From: Bos javanicus
Lineage: Eukaryota; Chordata; Mammalia; Artiodactyla; Bovidae
Length of the DNA stretch: 64,000 nucleotides
NCBI RefSeq assembly: GCF_032452875.1
Contig: NC_083868.1
Span: 100,002,537 to 100,066,536, forward strand
Direction of reading: 5' to 3'
Positions 23,405 through 36,280 of the stretch are shown piece after piece. The notes below the pieces were generated by a model. That model was not told the origin of the DNA, did no database searches, and was given only the letters and a program-made list of their open reading frames with translations. The translations under genes were made by a program, and so were the position numbers. Each line of letters begins with the position of its first letter. Position 1 is the stretch's first letter.

Positions 23405-24725
23405 TCACCAGTCCAAATGTGCTTTGTTTCTTTTCTCCCTAACCTTGTTGCTAGATTGTCCTCATCTGAAATTTGCTGAGTTTAAATTCATTCTCATTTT
23501 ACATGCAAACACAACCTTCTTTTTTTGCCACTGAGTTTCAGTTTAGTATTTAGAAAACCATATAAGATTTTTCCTCCCAAATGCTGCTGATTCAGCAGGG
23601 CATTTTTCCTTTTGAAAGGCAAAACCATTTCAAGTGAAAGTTCTCCTAAAGATGATTTGTTTTTTCTTAGCCTTATAAGTTTTGTCATGGTCTGCATTTC
23701 TCTTGGCATAAAAGGCTCCCTCCTGCCTTTCCCCTTTATTTATTGTCTGCTGTACTAACAATAGTTTTCTTGGAAGCAGAGAAATTTCTTACCTTCTGAC
23801 TTCTTGCTGGTCAACACAACTCTTTACTTTGACATGTTACATTGGGAATGAAATATTAATATATGAGACTAGGTACTGTTTCAAGGAAGACAAAGTAAGG
23901 AAATAACACGTATCTAATAATTTTCTCTTGACCTGGAAAAGGAAAACTCTGTGTGTGTGTGTATGATGTGTGTGTGTGTGTCTGTGTGCATGTGTGTATG
24001 TTAGAATGGGAAAGGGAGTAGTTTAACATGTCCATGAGTCATCCATACAGTATACTAGAGGTGACTGGTGTATCTTTGCAGACCTAGGGCAGAGCTCTTC
24101 CTCAGTCAAATGAAACTTGGCAATTTAATTGGTGGCTTGAAGGGAAAAAAATGAAAAATGCCAAGAAATTGAAATGAGGGAAGACAAGTGAGATGTAGAG
24201 GAAGTTTGTGGAAAGGGGCCAGATTTCTACCAGCAAGAATCTCTGTGCTTAAAAAATATCTCATCAGTTTTGCAGGCAAGTAGCTGAGTTCCTCATGTTT
24301 ATAAATGAGATACTCAAGGATTTAATGATTTCAAAAAAAAAAAAAAAAAGGTAAGCAGTGTTATGTTTACCATATGAGACTAGAGCACATAGCCTTCTTT
24401 CCGGTCTTTCCTCTTCAGTAACAACAACTAAATCTGACACTGTGATATTTTATTTAAGTCTTGCAAAAAGAGACAATTGGTGATAGTTGAAATTCTCTGA
24501 GGTCATTTTGCTATATTTCAGTCTTCTTTACCCTTTGCTCTTTGAAAAAAAAACGACAAAAAAGATTGCTAATGTTATTTTTCCAATTAAAGTGTTCATT
24601 TGCAAAATCCTAAAGACTTTAGTGTATCATCATCATTGTGTTCATTTTGAAAGGACTTTGCCATTTGCACACTCTCAATCATAAATCATAAATATTTATA
24701 ACATGTCCAGGCATTCATAACTAGT
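23405..24725. other. Intergenic, with a TG microsatellite and poly-A run
   Basis: It contains (TG)n at about 23948-24000 and an A17-type run near 24334. No gene seen. Confidence 0.55.
23948..24000. repeat. (TG)n interrupted microsatellite
   Basis: Several tg runs broken by atga, tc and ca interruptions. Confidence 0.88.
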
Positions 24726-24735
24726 TTCAACAAGA

Positions 24736-24960
24736 TGTGCGTGCGTGCATGCTAAGTCGCTTCAATCCTGTCTGAATCTTTGTAACCCTATGGACTGTAA
24801 CCCACCAGGCTCCTCCGTCAATGGGATTCTCCAGGCAAGAATACTGGAGTGGGTTGCTGTCCTCCAGGGGATCTTCCTGACTCAGGAGAGAACCCATGTC
24901 TTTTATGTCTTTTGCATCAGCAAGTAGGTTCTTTATCACTAGAGCCACCTGAGAAGCCCC
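24736..24960 (-). mobile_element. Bov-tA SINE with 10-bp target duplication
   Basis: Minus-strand Bov-tA ending in the head complement 'gccacctgagaagcccc'. The 10-mer ttcaacaaga is at 24726-24735 and 24961-24970. A short gtgcgtgcgtgc run sits at the tail side. Confidence 0.93.
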
Positions 24961-25227
24961 TTCAACAAGACAAAGCAAAACAAAATAAGTTGCTAATTCT
25001 TAAAATAGGTCAAATCTGTGCATAAAATATAACAAGAATCTCTAGGTTTGTGAATCTCAATTTTGCCTACTTATTTGAAATTGTGTATGGGTCCATTTGG
25101 ATATCAGTTTGACATATAAATAAATAAACACACATGCATATGAATGTGTATACACATATATAAGATATTTCTTTGCTATACAAATAAAATACATTTCAAA
25201 TGTGATCGAATTAAGATTTTTATGGAA

Positions 25228-25439
25228 CATTTTTTTGTAAGTCATGAAGTCATGTCTGACTTTTTGTGACGCCACAGACTTTAGCCCACCAGGCTCCACT
25301 GTCCATGGGATTTCTCAGGCAAAAGTACTGGAGCGGGTAGCCATTTTCCTTCTCCAGGGTATTATCCTGGCCCAGGGATAGAATCCTCATCTCTTGCATT
25401 GGCAGGCGGATTCTTACAACTGAGCCACCAAGGAAGCCC
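25228..25439 (-). mobile_element. Bov-tA SINE
   Basis: Minus-strand copy with a T-rich tail on the left and the tRNA head complement on the right. A 6-mer atggaa flanks it (25222-25227 and 25440-25445), which is weak support for the ends. Confidence 0.87.
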
Positions 25440-25445
25440 ATGGAA

Positions 25446-26212
25446 TTTCCTAATAGCATATCTTTTCAAATGTTGGTGAATGGTCCATCTGCATCAGAAT
25501 TATCTAGTTAAGGGCTTCTTAAGCTGTGTGCCATGGGATCTTTTTCCCCTTAATCTGTAGAGGACTGACATTTTTGTTCTATGATCTGCACAATGAAACA
25601 AGTCCACTAACCATGGAGATTAGGTGTTGCAGCAGTGTCAAATGGTTCAGAAAACTTCTAGTCCTGTTCTCTCATTACCTTCTTTCTCCCAGGACTGAAC
25701 AAATAGTTTTTCTAGTTCATACTGGTTCTTTGAGTCACACTGAATAAACAGGCTTGTGAAGGTCCTAATTAGTGAGGACTTCATGGGATGGGCTTAAAGG
25801 ATTGACATTGTTAACAAGTCCCCAGGTGATACAAACGCGCTCTAAAATTTAAGTATTATTGCCTTCAGATAAATCTAAGTATTGTCATTGCTTTTAATCA
25901 CAAACCCAGGGAACCTAATAGCAATTATAGTACTTCATAGAGCAAAAGAATTTGTATGTAGTAGGGAATTGGCTCCACAACCAAGCACATGTTCTCTCAA
26001 CCACAGTCGTATTAGCTCTCTGATAGTGTCCAAGCACTGCACTTATCTTGTATCATCTGAAGACCCCCATTCTTTCTATTAGACACATTTGGTCTTCTTT
26101 TTTTTTTCACTTTCTTGGATTTCAAAGTATTGCATCAGATGATTCATCTCTCCATCTGCATTTCTTTTACTTATTTTTCCATGCTAACTACGTACATTAT
26201 TCTGGCTCTAAG
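25446..26212. other. Intergenic, possible split MER5A
   Basis: Short MER5A-like pieces ('tctgcatcagaattatcta' near 25489, 'ttaacaagtccccaggtgat' near 25811) suggest an old interrupted copy. I see no gene. Confidence 0.4.
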
Positions 26213-26411
26213 TTTGCCTGGTGGCTCAGTGGTAAAGAATTCACCTGTCAATGCAGGAGACATGGGTTCAGTTCTTAGGTCAGGAAGATCCCCTGGAGAA
26301 GGAAATGGCAACCTACTCTAGTATTCTTGCCTGGAGAATTCCATGGACTGAGGAGCCTGGTGGCCTATATAGTCCATGGGGTCGCAAAAAAATCAGCCAT
26401 GACTTTCAACC
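26213..26411 (+). mobile_element. Bov-tA SINE
   Basis: tRNA head 'gcctggtggctcagtggtaa', 'ggagacatgggttcag' B-box region and BovA body to 'gccatgac'. Moderately diverged. Confidence 0.88.
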
Positions 26412-26880
26412 TTATCTCTGTTGTATATTTTGACACATACTTTCTCCCTCAGTGATTTTATCCATCGTGGTGACTTCCTTCTATCCCCTCTATATGAACA
26501 ATCCTAGTTTCTCCAATTATAATTCTGTGTGTGTTCTTTCCATTACTCCAGTATAAGATTATCATTCTTCAAGCTCTTTTTTCTTTCTCATTTGTCCACA
26601 TTACTTTGAACAAAGATGTCCAGCACATAGCATCAGTGTGTGTCATTAAAACACTCACCGAATATAGTGCCTGCTACTGTTTTATGTATACGACCTTGTC
26701 TTCCTGACTCTGTTGACTGAAAGACCAATAATAGAATATATTACACTTTGAAATGGTAAAGGATGTTGTCTCAGTGATGCTTAACATTGTCTAGGAGTGT
26801 GGAAAAAAGTCACTTTGAAACAGTTTCCCAGGGTTCTTTGTTTTCTGATCATAACAATGAACAATATCCTTGTATTTATT

Positions 26881-26985
26881 ACAGAATATAGATCCTGCAG
26901 TCTATAGGTCTTCAGGAGATTCTGATTCAGTAGATCTGATGTGGGACCAGGAAACTTTAACAAACACCCCAGGAAACACACATGT
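26881..26985 (+). mobile_element. MER5-like DNA transposon fragment
   Basis: 'gattctgattcagtagatctgatgtgggacc' and 'aacaaacaccccagg' match the inner and 3' part of MER5A/B. The sequence from 26412 to this point shows nothing else. Confidence 0.6.
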
Positions 26986-27269
26986 AAGGTCTCTTTCATT
27001 CAAATGGTCTATAATTCTACTGTAGACACCTGGACCATAAGGAATATATCTTTAATGGCTGTATCAGAGTTAACATTTTACTGAGAATAGAAAGGATATT
27101 CAGTATTGATTTAATTATTCATTGGTGAGCATTTTGACAGATTCCCGGCCTTCAATTCATATGCATAGCTTACATGCCATAGGTTACACAGTTTATGCCA
27201 GTGTTCTTTTAGATGTATTGCCAAAAAAAATTACTGTGATTTTCAAAACATTTCACAGTTTACAAAGTA

Positions 27270-27465
27270 TTTTTATTATTTGCTCTGTTGAGAACTTCAT
27301 CCCAACCAGATGAAGTTGTTAAAGCACTATTACTGATATTTTACAAATGTGAGACTTAGGGATGTCAAGAACCGGCCCCTTTTACACTCAGCTACTATAT
27401 CCAAAATCCAAATTTGAATTCAGATCTTAGGATTCTTTACTCTACAATCTGTGGTGCCAGGCTGC
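27270..27465 (-). mobile_element. MIR SINE, old
   Basis: On + the order 'ttttacaaatgtgagacttagg ... aatttgaattcagatctta' follows the reverse complement of the MIR core. Strongly diverged. Confidence 0.5.
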
Positions 27466-30261
27466 TAATACTAGTAGTCCTGTCTATACTTACTGTACAC
27501 CCAGCAAAAGAAAATTCACAGCCTTATTCCTGCATAAAAAGATCAGTATTATGGGTGAAACAAGCTAGGACCAAAATTGATAACAATTACATACAAAATG
27601 TGAGAACAAAAGAAGAATATTCAAGAACATTTTTTTTTCCTAAGAAAGAATTTTAGCAATTTCTAATTAACCAAAGAAAATACCTATCCAGAATAATCTG
27701 CAAATTCCTGTATCTCATCATTTTCCCACTATAGTCTTAGCCTTCATTCTTCTAAATGGCAAGGGAAGGTTGGGGAAGTGAACCCTAGGGAGTAAGTGAG
27801 AAAATCTTAGGTCTTCCTTCAGAGGGTGAATCAATTGGAATTGAAAGGATAATTGAATCAGAAGCTAGTTTTAATACCTCTTTATTTCCTCCTGTGGCTC
27901 AAGACTGAAACTAACTGACGGCCGGGTCCCCATCTTCTTTGACCTTCCCTCAGGGCGATGCTTTCACATGTGGTCCCTGGACCATTGCAGGTACTTGTAA
28001 AATTCTTGAGGTCCACCTCTTATCCATTAAATCAGAATTTCCAGGACTGGGTCCTTGATATTTATGCACACTTGAGTCTGAAATTCTGCCAGAGAGAGAT
28101 TAACCTGCTTTTGTATGCAGGTACAAAACTTTTTGACAGCTAGTTCCCCAGGGAGGAATCAAACTTGTGGCAACTTTTTGTAGCACGTATTAGAATGGAT
28201 GAACATTAATGAAGCCTTGTTTGTTTAATGCACGTAGCGTTTTGTCTCAGAGGAGTTGAAATATCAGACGTTTACCTGGCTTTTTTGATGGCAGAAAAAA
28301 CGAGTTTGAGAGGTAAAAAGACAGAGCAGCATTTTTTCCTTCACTAAGCCAACTGTTATTTTCTATTTAATCTCATTAATCTGCCTATTTCTTGGAAAAT
28401 AAGCAACTATATTCTTTGACAGGATTATTAAATTTGAAATTGTATGCTACTTGTATTAGATACAATCAGAAAAGAGAATAGTGCATAAACAAATACTTTC
28501 CAAACAATTTCCAGTGGGAATAAAATATTTTTGTTTTCAAATAGTAAATATTGCTTAGTCACAAGCTATATAAAAATGGAGAAAATGTAAAAAAGATAAA
28601 ATTTAGAAATATTTTAAAATGTTAAGCTATGGTACAACTCCACCCAATGGATTTCTGTTGAATTTCACTTGGGCCGAGAAATACAATATATATTACATGC
28701 CATTTGAATTTATATTTGATCACAAATATTTGATCATAATTATGTGAAAATTAAATGATTAGTAATATGGATAGAGAAAGGGCTGGAAAAAATACATCCA
28801 GATATAAATAGCTTTTGATAAGTGTGGAAAATTTGGAGTGAATATATTTTCTATTTAAAAATAATGTTTCTACACTTTTCACCTATCTGCTTATATCTAT
28901 GTATCTATATGTAAACCTAATGGTGAAAAATGTTGATAACATTAAGTGGAAGAAAGAAACATTTTACAAAGTGCTAACGGGCAGGTTTTAGGATCCATCA
29001 TCCACATGATAAAAAGGTTATACTGTTTAGATCTTACATCATGTTTTTAATTGGTTGTGACTTGTAATTTAATAGTTCAATAAAAACAGAAGTGAGATAA
29101 TTGCATTTTACTTCCACCTTTTTCATTAATTTGGTTTGCTCTTATAGGCCAATAATTTAATATCTCTACTTCAGTTTCCTCTTCAGTGAAATGAGGACAA
29201 CCACATTAGATTTTCTTTTTTTTTAACTTTAGCATGAAGAATTAATTGAGGCAATGGCTGGAGAGAATTGAAAGTGTATGAAGAAAATATTCATTAATAT
29301 TCTGCAAGGTAGTATCATTACTTTATTTCTTAAACCATTATGGAAATACTGTCAATCTGATATTCTTGAAAACTAAACCCAAATAAATAATGCTAAAAAA
29401 CCCAAGGTTGTGATAAAATCAATAAAAATGAATAAAATGAGTGACAATGGAGATTTGTTTAACTGAGCACAAGAAAGAATTGGATAAATTAACTTCATGA
29501 ATCAGTTAAGACTTAAGCTGCTAAAAATAAACTCAAATGTAGTGGCTTAAATAAGAAAGAAGGTAAATAATTCTTCCTTTTATGTAAGAGTCTGTTTGGA
29601 GATGAGTATTTAGATTGGCGACTCACTCACATTCCATTGGTAAGAATTTAGTCATACAGCCATACCTAGCTTTTAGAGAGGCTGGGAAATGTAATTCCTA
29701 AGTAGTTTACTGTATTACCAGGGAAAAATGGGTAAAATAATTTTTTGTTTTGCTTTAAGTTAACATGCATTCTGCTAATGATGATTATATTTAGCTTAGG
29801 CTCTGAAAGCAGTTTGTGAAATCGCTGCATCACCAGATAGAAACCACATCTTACACTTACTCTCTAGGGTATCTCATCTCATCCCTTGCTTTAAATTCCA
29901 TCCATATGTTGATGATTCCCAAAATTTATATTTCCAGCTTTGATTATTGCTGAAAATATACTAGAGTGTTACAGGGAATAGCTTACTCATCCATCCACTT
30001 GAATGTCAAATCAGATAATGGCACCAATACCCATCCAAAATCTAGAAGCCAGATTAGATTTTTCCCCATTTACATGAAGACAATCTCTGAGTTTCCACCC
30101 TCACTTTCTTCTATTTGCAATAAAACCCTGGGTTTTAATTGGACACCTGATCTCCCAGCTACCGACTATATTTCCAGCTTCCCTCGCAGCCAGGTGTGGT
30201 CACATGACCAAGCGCTGTTTAAAGGGATATAGACCAAAGCCAAGCAATTTCCAGGTCATGT
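27466..30261. other. Intergenic, old repeat traces only
   Basis: About 2.8 kb of AT-rich DNA. Around 27955-28095 a 'gtggtccctggacc ... aatcagaatttccagg' run looks like MER5. Around 29870-30240 there are faint resemblances to old interspersed repeats that I cannot name. I see no exon or gene. Confidence 0.45.
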
Positions 30262-30737
30262 CCATAAAACAAGTGGTGGTAAACTGAGTTGTCATACTTG
30301 TACATAAATATTTATAGAAACTTTATTGTAAGAGATAAAAATCTAGATACAATCAAATGTTCATTAAAAGGTGAGTGTATAAAAAATTGTGGTATATCTA
30401 TCAAGTGAAATGATTCTCAGCAACAAAAGGGAACAAACTGCTAATAAACACATCAACACACAAAAGTGTCGAAAACATGCTGAGTGGAAGAAGTTTAACA
30501 CAAAAACGTGCAAACTTTATACCTTTAGTAAATTCAAGAATAGAAAAAATTATTCCACAATGGAAGACAGCAGATCAGTGGCTGTTTGAAAGTATTAACT
30601 GCAGAGGCAAACAGGAGCTTTGGGAAAATGATATATATTTTCTGTATAATGATTTTAGTGGTAGTTATGTGAATACATTTATCAAAACTCATGTATTTTT
30701 GATGTAAACTTAAAATATGTGTATTTTATTGTACTGT
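30262..30737 (+). mobile_element. L1M-type LINE, 3' end
   Basis: The old L1 3' end reads in order: 'taaaaaattgtggtatatct', 'cagcaacaaaagggaac', 'catgctgagtggaagaag', 'cagatcagtggctg', 'tatcaaaactcatg' and 'gtattttattgta'. Many substitutions, no open frame of note. Confidence 0.78.
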
Positions 30738-30981
30738 GTATGTGTGTGTGTATGTGTGTGTGCACGCATGTGCTCAGTTGCTTAGTCATGTCTGGTTCTT
30801 TGCAACCCTATAGACTGTAGCCCACCAGGCTTCTCTGTCCATGGAATTTTTCAGGCAAGAATACCGGAGTGGGTTACCGTTTCCTATTCTAGGGGATCTT
30901 CTTGACCCAGGGATTGAACCCACTTTTCTGGTGTCTCCTATATTGGCAGGCAGATAGATCCTTTACCACTGGGAAGACCAC
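30738..30981 (-). mobile_element. Bov-tA SINE with (TG)n tail
   Basis: Minus-strand Bov-tA. Its tail side is a tgtgtgtatgtgtg tract (30738-30765) instead of plain poly-T. Confidence 0.87.
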
Positions 30982-30993
30982 TATGTATATATA

Positions 30994-31262
30994 TATGCTG
31001 TTAAGTCGCTTCAGTTGTGTCCGACTCTGTACAACCCCATAGACAGCAGCCCACCAGGCCCCGCCGTCCCTGGGATTCTCCAGGCAAGAACACTGGAGTG
31101 GGTTGCCATTTTGTCCTCTAATGCATGAAAGTAAAAAGTCAAAGTGAAGTTGCTCAGTTGTGTCCGACTCTTAGCTACCCTATGGACTGCAGCCTACGAG
31201 GCTCCTCCGTCCATGGGATTTTCCAGGCAAGAGTACTGGAGTGGGTTGCCATTGCCTTCTCT
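30994..31262 (-). mobile_element. Bov-A2 SINE, dimeric
   Basis: Two BovA units in the same minus orientation (30994-31118 and 31141-31262), separated by the linker 'aaagtaaaaagtcaaagtga'. This is the dimeric Bov-A2 layout. Confidence 0.88.
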
Positions 31263-31275
31263 GATATATATATAC

Positions 31276-31311
<36 letters not shown>
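31263..31311. repeat. (TA)n microsatellite
   Basis: Two ta tracts around a 'ccaaagg' interruption, at the junction of oppositely oriented SINEs. Confidence 0.92.
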
Positions 31312-31314
<3 letters not shown>

Positions 31315-31422
31315 GTAGCTCAACTGGTAAAGAATCCGTCTGCAATGCAGGAAACCCTGGTTCATTTCTTGAGTTGGGAAGATCCACTGGAGAACAGATA
31401 GACTACCCACTCTAGTATTCCT
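31312..31422 (+). mobile_element. Bov-tA SINE, 3'-truncated
   Basis: tRNA head and the start of the BovA body, stopping at 'ctagtattcctgg' where the next SINE begins. The missing remainder is not found beyond that second copy. Confidence 0.85.
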
Positions 31423-31423
31423 G

Positions 31424-31630
31424 GGCTTCCCTGGTGGCTCAAATGGTAAAGAATCCACCTGCAATGTGGGAGACCTGGCTTTGATCCCTGGGTTGGGAAG
31501 ATTCCCTGGAGGAGGGTATGGCAACTCGTTCCAGTATTTTTGCCTGCAGAATCCCCATGGACAGAGGAGCCTGGTGGGCTACAGTGTATGGGGTCACAAA
31601 GAATTGGACATGACTGGGCAACTAAGCCAG
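31424..31630 (+). mobile_element. Bov-tA SINE, complete
   Basis: Head 'gcttccctggtggctcaaat' through to 'gacatgactgggcaactaa'. It directly abuts the truncated copy on its left. Confidence 0.92.
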
Positions 31631-31641
31631 ATATATATGTG

Positions 31642-31690
<49 letters not shown>
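31631..31690. repeat. (TG)n(TA)n compound microsatellite
   Basis: gtgtgtgtgtg followed by a long ta run and cacaca, at the SINE 3' tail. Confidence 0.93.
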
Positions 31691-31695
<5 letters not shown>

Positions 31696-31734
31696 GCACT
31701 ATATGTGTATATACATGTATATATATCGATAAAT

Positions 31735-32619
31735 TTGGGTGAAAGAAAAATGACCTTGTTTAGAGACCAAATGGTAACAATTAAAAATCAATCATGTTGA
31801 AAAGAAGTACTTCACAGAACTAGAAAAACAAATGGCTATTAAAAAATGTTTAAACTCATTATGAAGTAAATGAAAATTTAAGATTTGCAAATTTATGCTT
31901 TTATCATATCAACTGCTACAAAAACAAACAGAAGATTCTGATATCTGGTCTGATGAGCTTCTTTTGGCAAGAAGTTTGGAAGTCACCATTCAATCCTAAC
32001 AACAAGTAAAAAGCTGAGAAAGTGAAAAATCAACAGTGCTTCTTAGATCCATAAGAGAAATGAGGTCACAGGGCAAGCCACTGCCCCCCAGATTACAGAG
32101 ACCTATCAGCAAATACAGAGAATCACAACTTTCTGGACCAGAAACATCCTGGGGAACCAGTGCCAGGGTCAGGAAATCAGAACCGTGATTGAAGAATTGC
32201 AAGAGGTGCAGTGTAGACAACTCAGAAAAGTAAAAACTCCAGAGGGACCCAGTCATTGGAGGGACCCCACACTTTTGTGTGTTTTAACTTCTGAAATGTT
32301 ACCAGGTTCTCATAGTGAATATTGGAGGAAAACCCCTCATGCTTTTGGCAAGGGGAGGGGAAAAGTTATGTTAAAATATAGCAGAGCTTTCAGTTCTTCT
32401 TCAGAAGATCTACCCTTAGGAACAATTATTTAATCAGAGTCTAACCTGCTGGGATTTTTGCAGAGTCTAACTGACCTGGGGGAAGGGCAATACTCAGCTC
32501 CAGATGACTGGTCATTCTGACCCAGCTGAAGGGGAGGTAGAGCAACTGAGAAGCGTATGGGAAGTTAACAGTCCAGAGTGTTAAAGTATGCGAGGCAAAA
32601 CTGGAAAAACTGAAAGCAG
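31735..32619. other. Intergenic, possibly old L1 leader
   Basis: No gene. It lies directly upstream of an L1M ORF2 fragment in the same orientation and may be its 5' region, but I cannot match it block by block. Confidence 0.35.
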
Positions 32620-33745
32620 ATATATATATAAGTTGATTATTATGGTTGGAGGCTTCAACACTCCTCTATCTGAAATGGACAAGTTCAAGAGGCAAAAAAA
32701 TCAGTAAGGACAGACTGAATTCATCAACATCATCAGTCAGCTGGATATAAAGGACATCAGTAGACTGCTTCATACAACAAGGGCAGAATACACATTCTTC
32801 TAAAGCACACATGGATTTTCACCAAGATAGACCACATTCTAGGCCATAAAATACACATTAATACATTTAAAATAATAGAAATCATACAGTGTCTGCTCTC
32901 AAACCATAAAGAAGCTAAATTAGAAATCGATAATGGGATGATTGCTAGAAAATCTTCAAATACTTGATTTAACACACTCTAAATAATACATAGGTCAAAG
33001 AAGGAATATAAGCAAAATGAAAACATATATTTTGAACCAAATGAAAAATTAGACATAATTTATCAATAATTGTGGGATGCAGTGAATGCAGTGTTTAGGA
33101 GGGAAATTTCCAGCATTCAATGTATACATTGGAAGAATGTAATACTTCTATGATCTAAAATCAATTATCTAAGTTTCTACCTTAGGAATCTAAAGAAAAA
33201 AATAAGGCAAAATTAAATCCAAAGTAAGCAGAAGAAAAGAAATTATAAGAATTAAAACAGAAATCAATAAAATTGAAAATGGGAAATCAACAGAGAAACT
33301 AAGTGGAACAAATAGCTGGTTCTTTGAAATGATCAATAAAATCAACGTCTCTGTCTAATCTACCTAAGGAAAAATGAGAGAACATCTCTATGTCCACAGA
33401 TTTGATAACCTAGAGGAAATGGACCAGTTTCTTGAAAGACAAAATTTGCCAACACACACATAGTAGACTATCTGAATAGGCCTATACCTGTTAAACAAAG
33501 AGCCAATAATTAATAAACTTTCAAAACTGAAAGCAACAAGTTTCACTGGTGAGTTCCACCATACATTTAAGGAAGAAATTATACCGGTCTTGTACAATTT
33601 CTTTCAGAAGAGCAGCAGAGGCACTACTCTAATTCATTTTATGAGGCTAACATTACTCTAATAAAAAACCAGAAAAGGACAATTTAGGAAAAGAAAACTA
33701 TCAACTAATATCTCTCATGATATAAATGTAAAAATTCCATCTTTG
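32620..33745 (+). mobile_element. L1M-type LINE, ORF2 endonuclease to RT start
   Basis: Old L1 ORF2 blocks appear in order: 'ggaggcttcaacactcct', 'agaatacacattcttct', 'agatagaccacattctagg', 'gtgggatgcagtgaatgcag', 'agctggttctttgaaatg' and 'tcactggtgagttccacc'. Many stops and small indels; 5'- and 3'-truncated. Confidence 0.85.
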
Positions 33746-33880
33746 GATCCATAAATATTGGAGATCATCCTTTTTCCTCAACTTCTAATTAATTCCAAGT
33801 CCACTAATGGATTTGTCATATAGATATTTGATCCTTATTTTCATTTTAATTCTGCTATCTTGTCCTAGGCCAGTAATATC

Positions 33881-33945
33881 TGCCCGAACCAGGGTCTCCT
33901 GCATTGCAGGATGATTCTTTACCAACTGAGCTATCAGCAAAGCCC
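33881..33945 (-). mobile_element. Bov-tA head fragment
   Basis: Only the tRNA-derived head complement (gaaccagggtctcctgcattg ... ctgagctatcagcaaagccc). It is not a tRNA gene, because the cloverleaf arms are incomplete. Confidence 0.7.
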
Positions 33946-34086
33946 GACTATGGCTACTGCCTCTTAATTAGTCTCTCCTTTGCCAGACTTGTATGACCGT
34001 CATTTCTTTTATCCCATTCCTACTTCTCCTAAGTTCCTTTCAAGTTTCAATAAGGCTGTCATTTTCAGATTCTCGAAACTTACCAT

Positions 34087-34302
34087 GGGCTTCCCTGATG
34101 GCTCATTGGGTAAAGAATTCACCCTTCAAGGCAGGAGACTCAGGAGATGTGGGCTCAATCCCTGGGTCAGGAAGATCCCCTGGATGAGGAAATGGCAACC
34201 CACTCCAGTATTCTTGCATGAAAAATCCCATGGACAGAGGAGCCTTGCAGGCTGTAGTCACAAGAGTTGCAAAGAGTCAAACACAACTGGACAGCAGAAC
34301 AG
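34087..34302 (+). mobile_element. Bov-tA SINE
   Basis: Head 'gggcttccctgatggctc', a 10-bp internal duplication (caggagact/caggagatg), then the BovA body. Confidence 0.88.
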
Positions 34303-35442
34303 CAAACGTAGCACACTCTAACTCATCATGGGGAAGTTTGCATGTTGTTTTTTTTCCTACCCACAACATGCCCTAATTTCGTGCACTCCCTTGATCAAAC
34401 CTGGAGTTCCTACTCAACATCTGGGTCAAACCAAAATCATTTAGGCTAAGAAATCTTTCTTGAACTTTCAACTGTTGGGTTAATTTCCTTCCTCTGTGCT
34501 TCTAGAGTATTATGTTCTCACACAGTTTTAGTAGTTAATATTCTGAGTTTCTTGTCTGTATCTCCTGTCTTTTCTGCAATGGCAGAACACAATTTATCCT
34601 GCTCATCCTTGTAGCCATTATTTATCCAAGTAACTGGGACAAAATACGTTCTCAAGAAGTATTTGGTTGATGTCTACACCTTCATGAAAGCTAGCTACAT
34701 TATATACATATGGTTTTTTGAATCAGTGCAAAGATGGATAATACATAGGTCATGTTAACTCACAGTGGGCATAAGAATGGTAAGTCTAGTTTGTTCTACA
34801 GTGGAGAGAGTTGGGACAACTCCTTCAGGATGTTTTGGGAGCAACTTCTGCAAAAGGTAAGGCTGTTATAAAATGTTTCACAAAATCCAATGAAAAATCT
34901 GCCCTTGGGGATCAGAGCTATAGAATAAAGTTGATGAAAGAAAATTACTGTTAGACATCTCATGTCAAACAAACCTAATAACTCTTGTTTTGTGCCTCCC
35001 AGCTTGAGCGCATAAGAGAAAAAATGCAAATTTTCCAAATGAAGTAGAACTAACAGTGCATAAATCTCAAGAAGACAGTAGGATACACTTATTAAAACTT
35101 GGCAAGGATCAAAATGAATGTCGTTTTCTCAGAAATGCTAGCTTTTTTTCTTTTTAAGATTAGCTTTTTCCTAAAGCTACATCAATTATAAATAATTGTC
35201 TGCTACAAAACTAGCACTGCTAAACTTAAAGAAAATAAACTAAGAAATTAAACTGATTAAAAAATAAAAGGTTTTTATCCTTTTTTGATAGAATGGCTTC
35301 AAAATATGCCAAATGACCTTCCTAACTTTGTATATGTAGGAATATTAATTTAAAATTAAGAGAGACATGGATTAATGTTCAACCATTGTTTAAAATAATT
35401 CCCTGGGAATCTAACTTTGGACTTACCTTATAAAAGAAGTAG
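34303..35442. other. Intergenic, possible L2 trace
   Basis: About 34490-34670 has an L2-like end (tctcctgtcttttctgcaatggcagaac ... caagaagtatttggttg). No gene. Confidence 0.4.
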
Positions 35443-35650
35443 GGGCTTCCCTGGTGGCTCATGTGGTAAAGAATCTGCCTGCAATGTAGGACACCGTGGT
35501 TCAATCCTTGGGTTGGAAAGATCTCTTGGAGAAGGGAATGGCTACGCATTCCAGTATTCTTGCCTGGAGAATTCCACGGACAGAGAAGACTGGTGGGCTC
35601 CAGTCCACAGCATCACAAAGAGTCAGACACAATTGAGTGCCTGGTAACTT
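35443..35650 (+). mobile_element. Bov-tA SINE
   Basis: Head 'gggcttccctggtggctcat' to 'gtcagacacaattgagtg'. Confidence 0.9.
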
Positions 35651-36280
35651 TAGTCCTACAATTCTAACAGTCATTTTTGTCAAGATTTTTTTTTTTTTCT
35701 GCACAACTGAAACTAAGCTATGCCAGTTTAACTAATAAAGGGGAATTTAAGATTATTAGAGTGTATCATGGAACCCAAAGGCTAGAATGTAGCTAGTTCT
35801 CAGGAAAGGGAACACTTCTATAAAATTCCCTGCTTTCTTTCTTTTTAAAATTCCTTTTTTTTTTTTTTTTCCATTTTTTTTCTTTCTGTTGTCCACATGG
35901 CAGAATATTGCTAACCCAAGAATCACTCTCTCAGTCTCAAATCTACATTCTCACAAGAAAGAATCTTGTTTGAATTTATTTATATATTTACGGACTCAGT
36001 CCACTAGATCATTACCAGCATGGCCTGGATTGTGCAGAAAAACTCAAAAGCTCACAAATTGTTGCCAGGCAAAGGGAGGGAAATGAGGGGCAAATTATTG
36101 GTATCAGTCAGTCAGTCTTTCCCATTCTGTTGTTTTCCTCTATTTCTTTGCCTTGATCACTGAGGAAGGCTTTCTTATCTCTCCTTGTTATTCTTTGGAA
36201 CTCTCCATTCAGATGCTTATATCTTTCCTTTTCTCCTTTGCTTTTTGCTTCTCTTCTTATACTTTATTGTTATTGTTTTT
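35651..36280. other. Intergenic, poly-T runs
   Basis: T-rich tracts near 35686 and 35850-35880. Otherwise nothing recognised. Confidence 0.5.
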
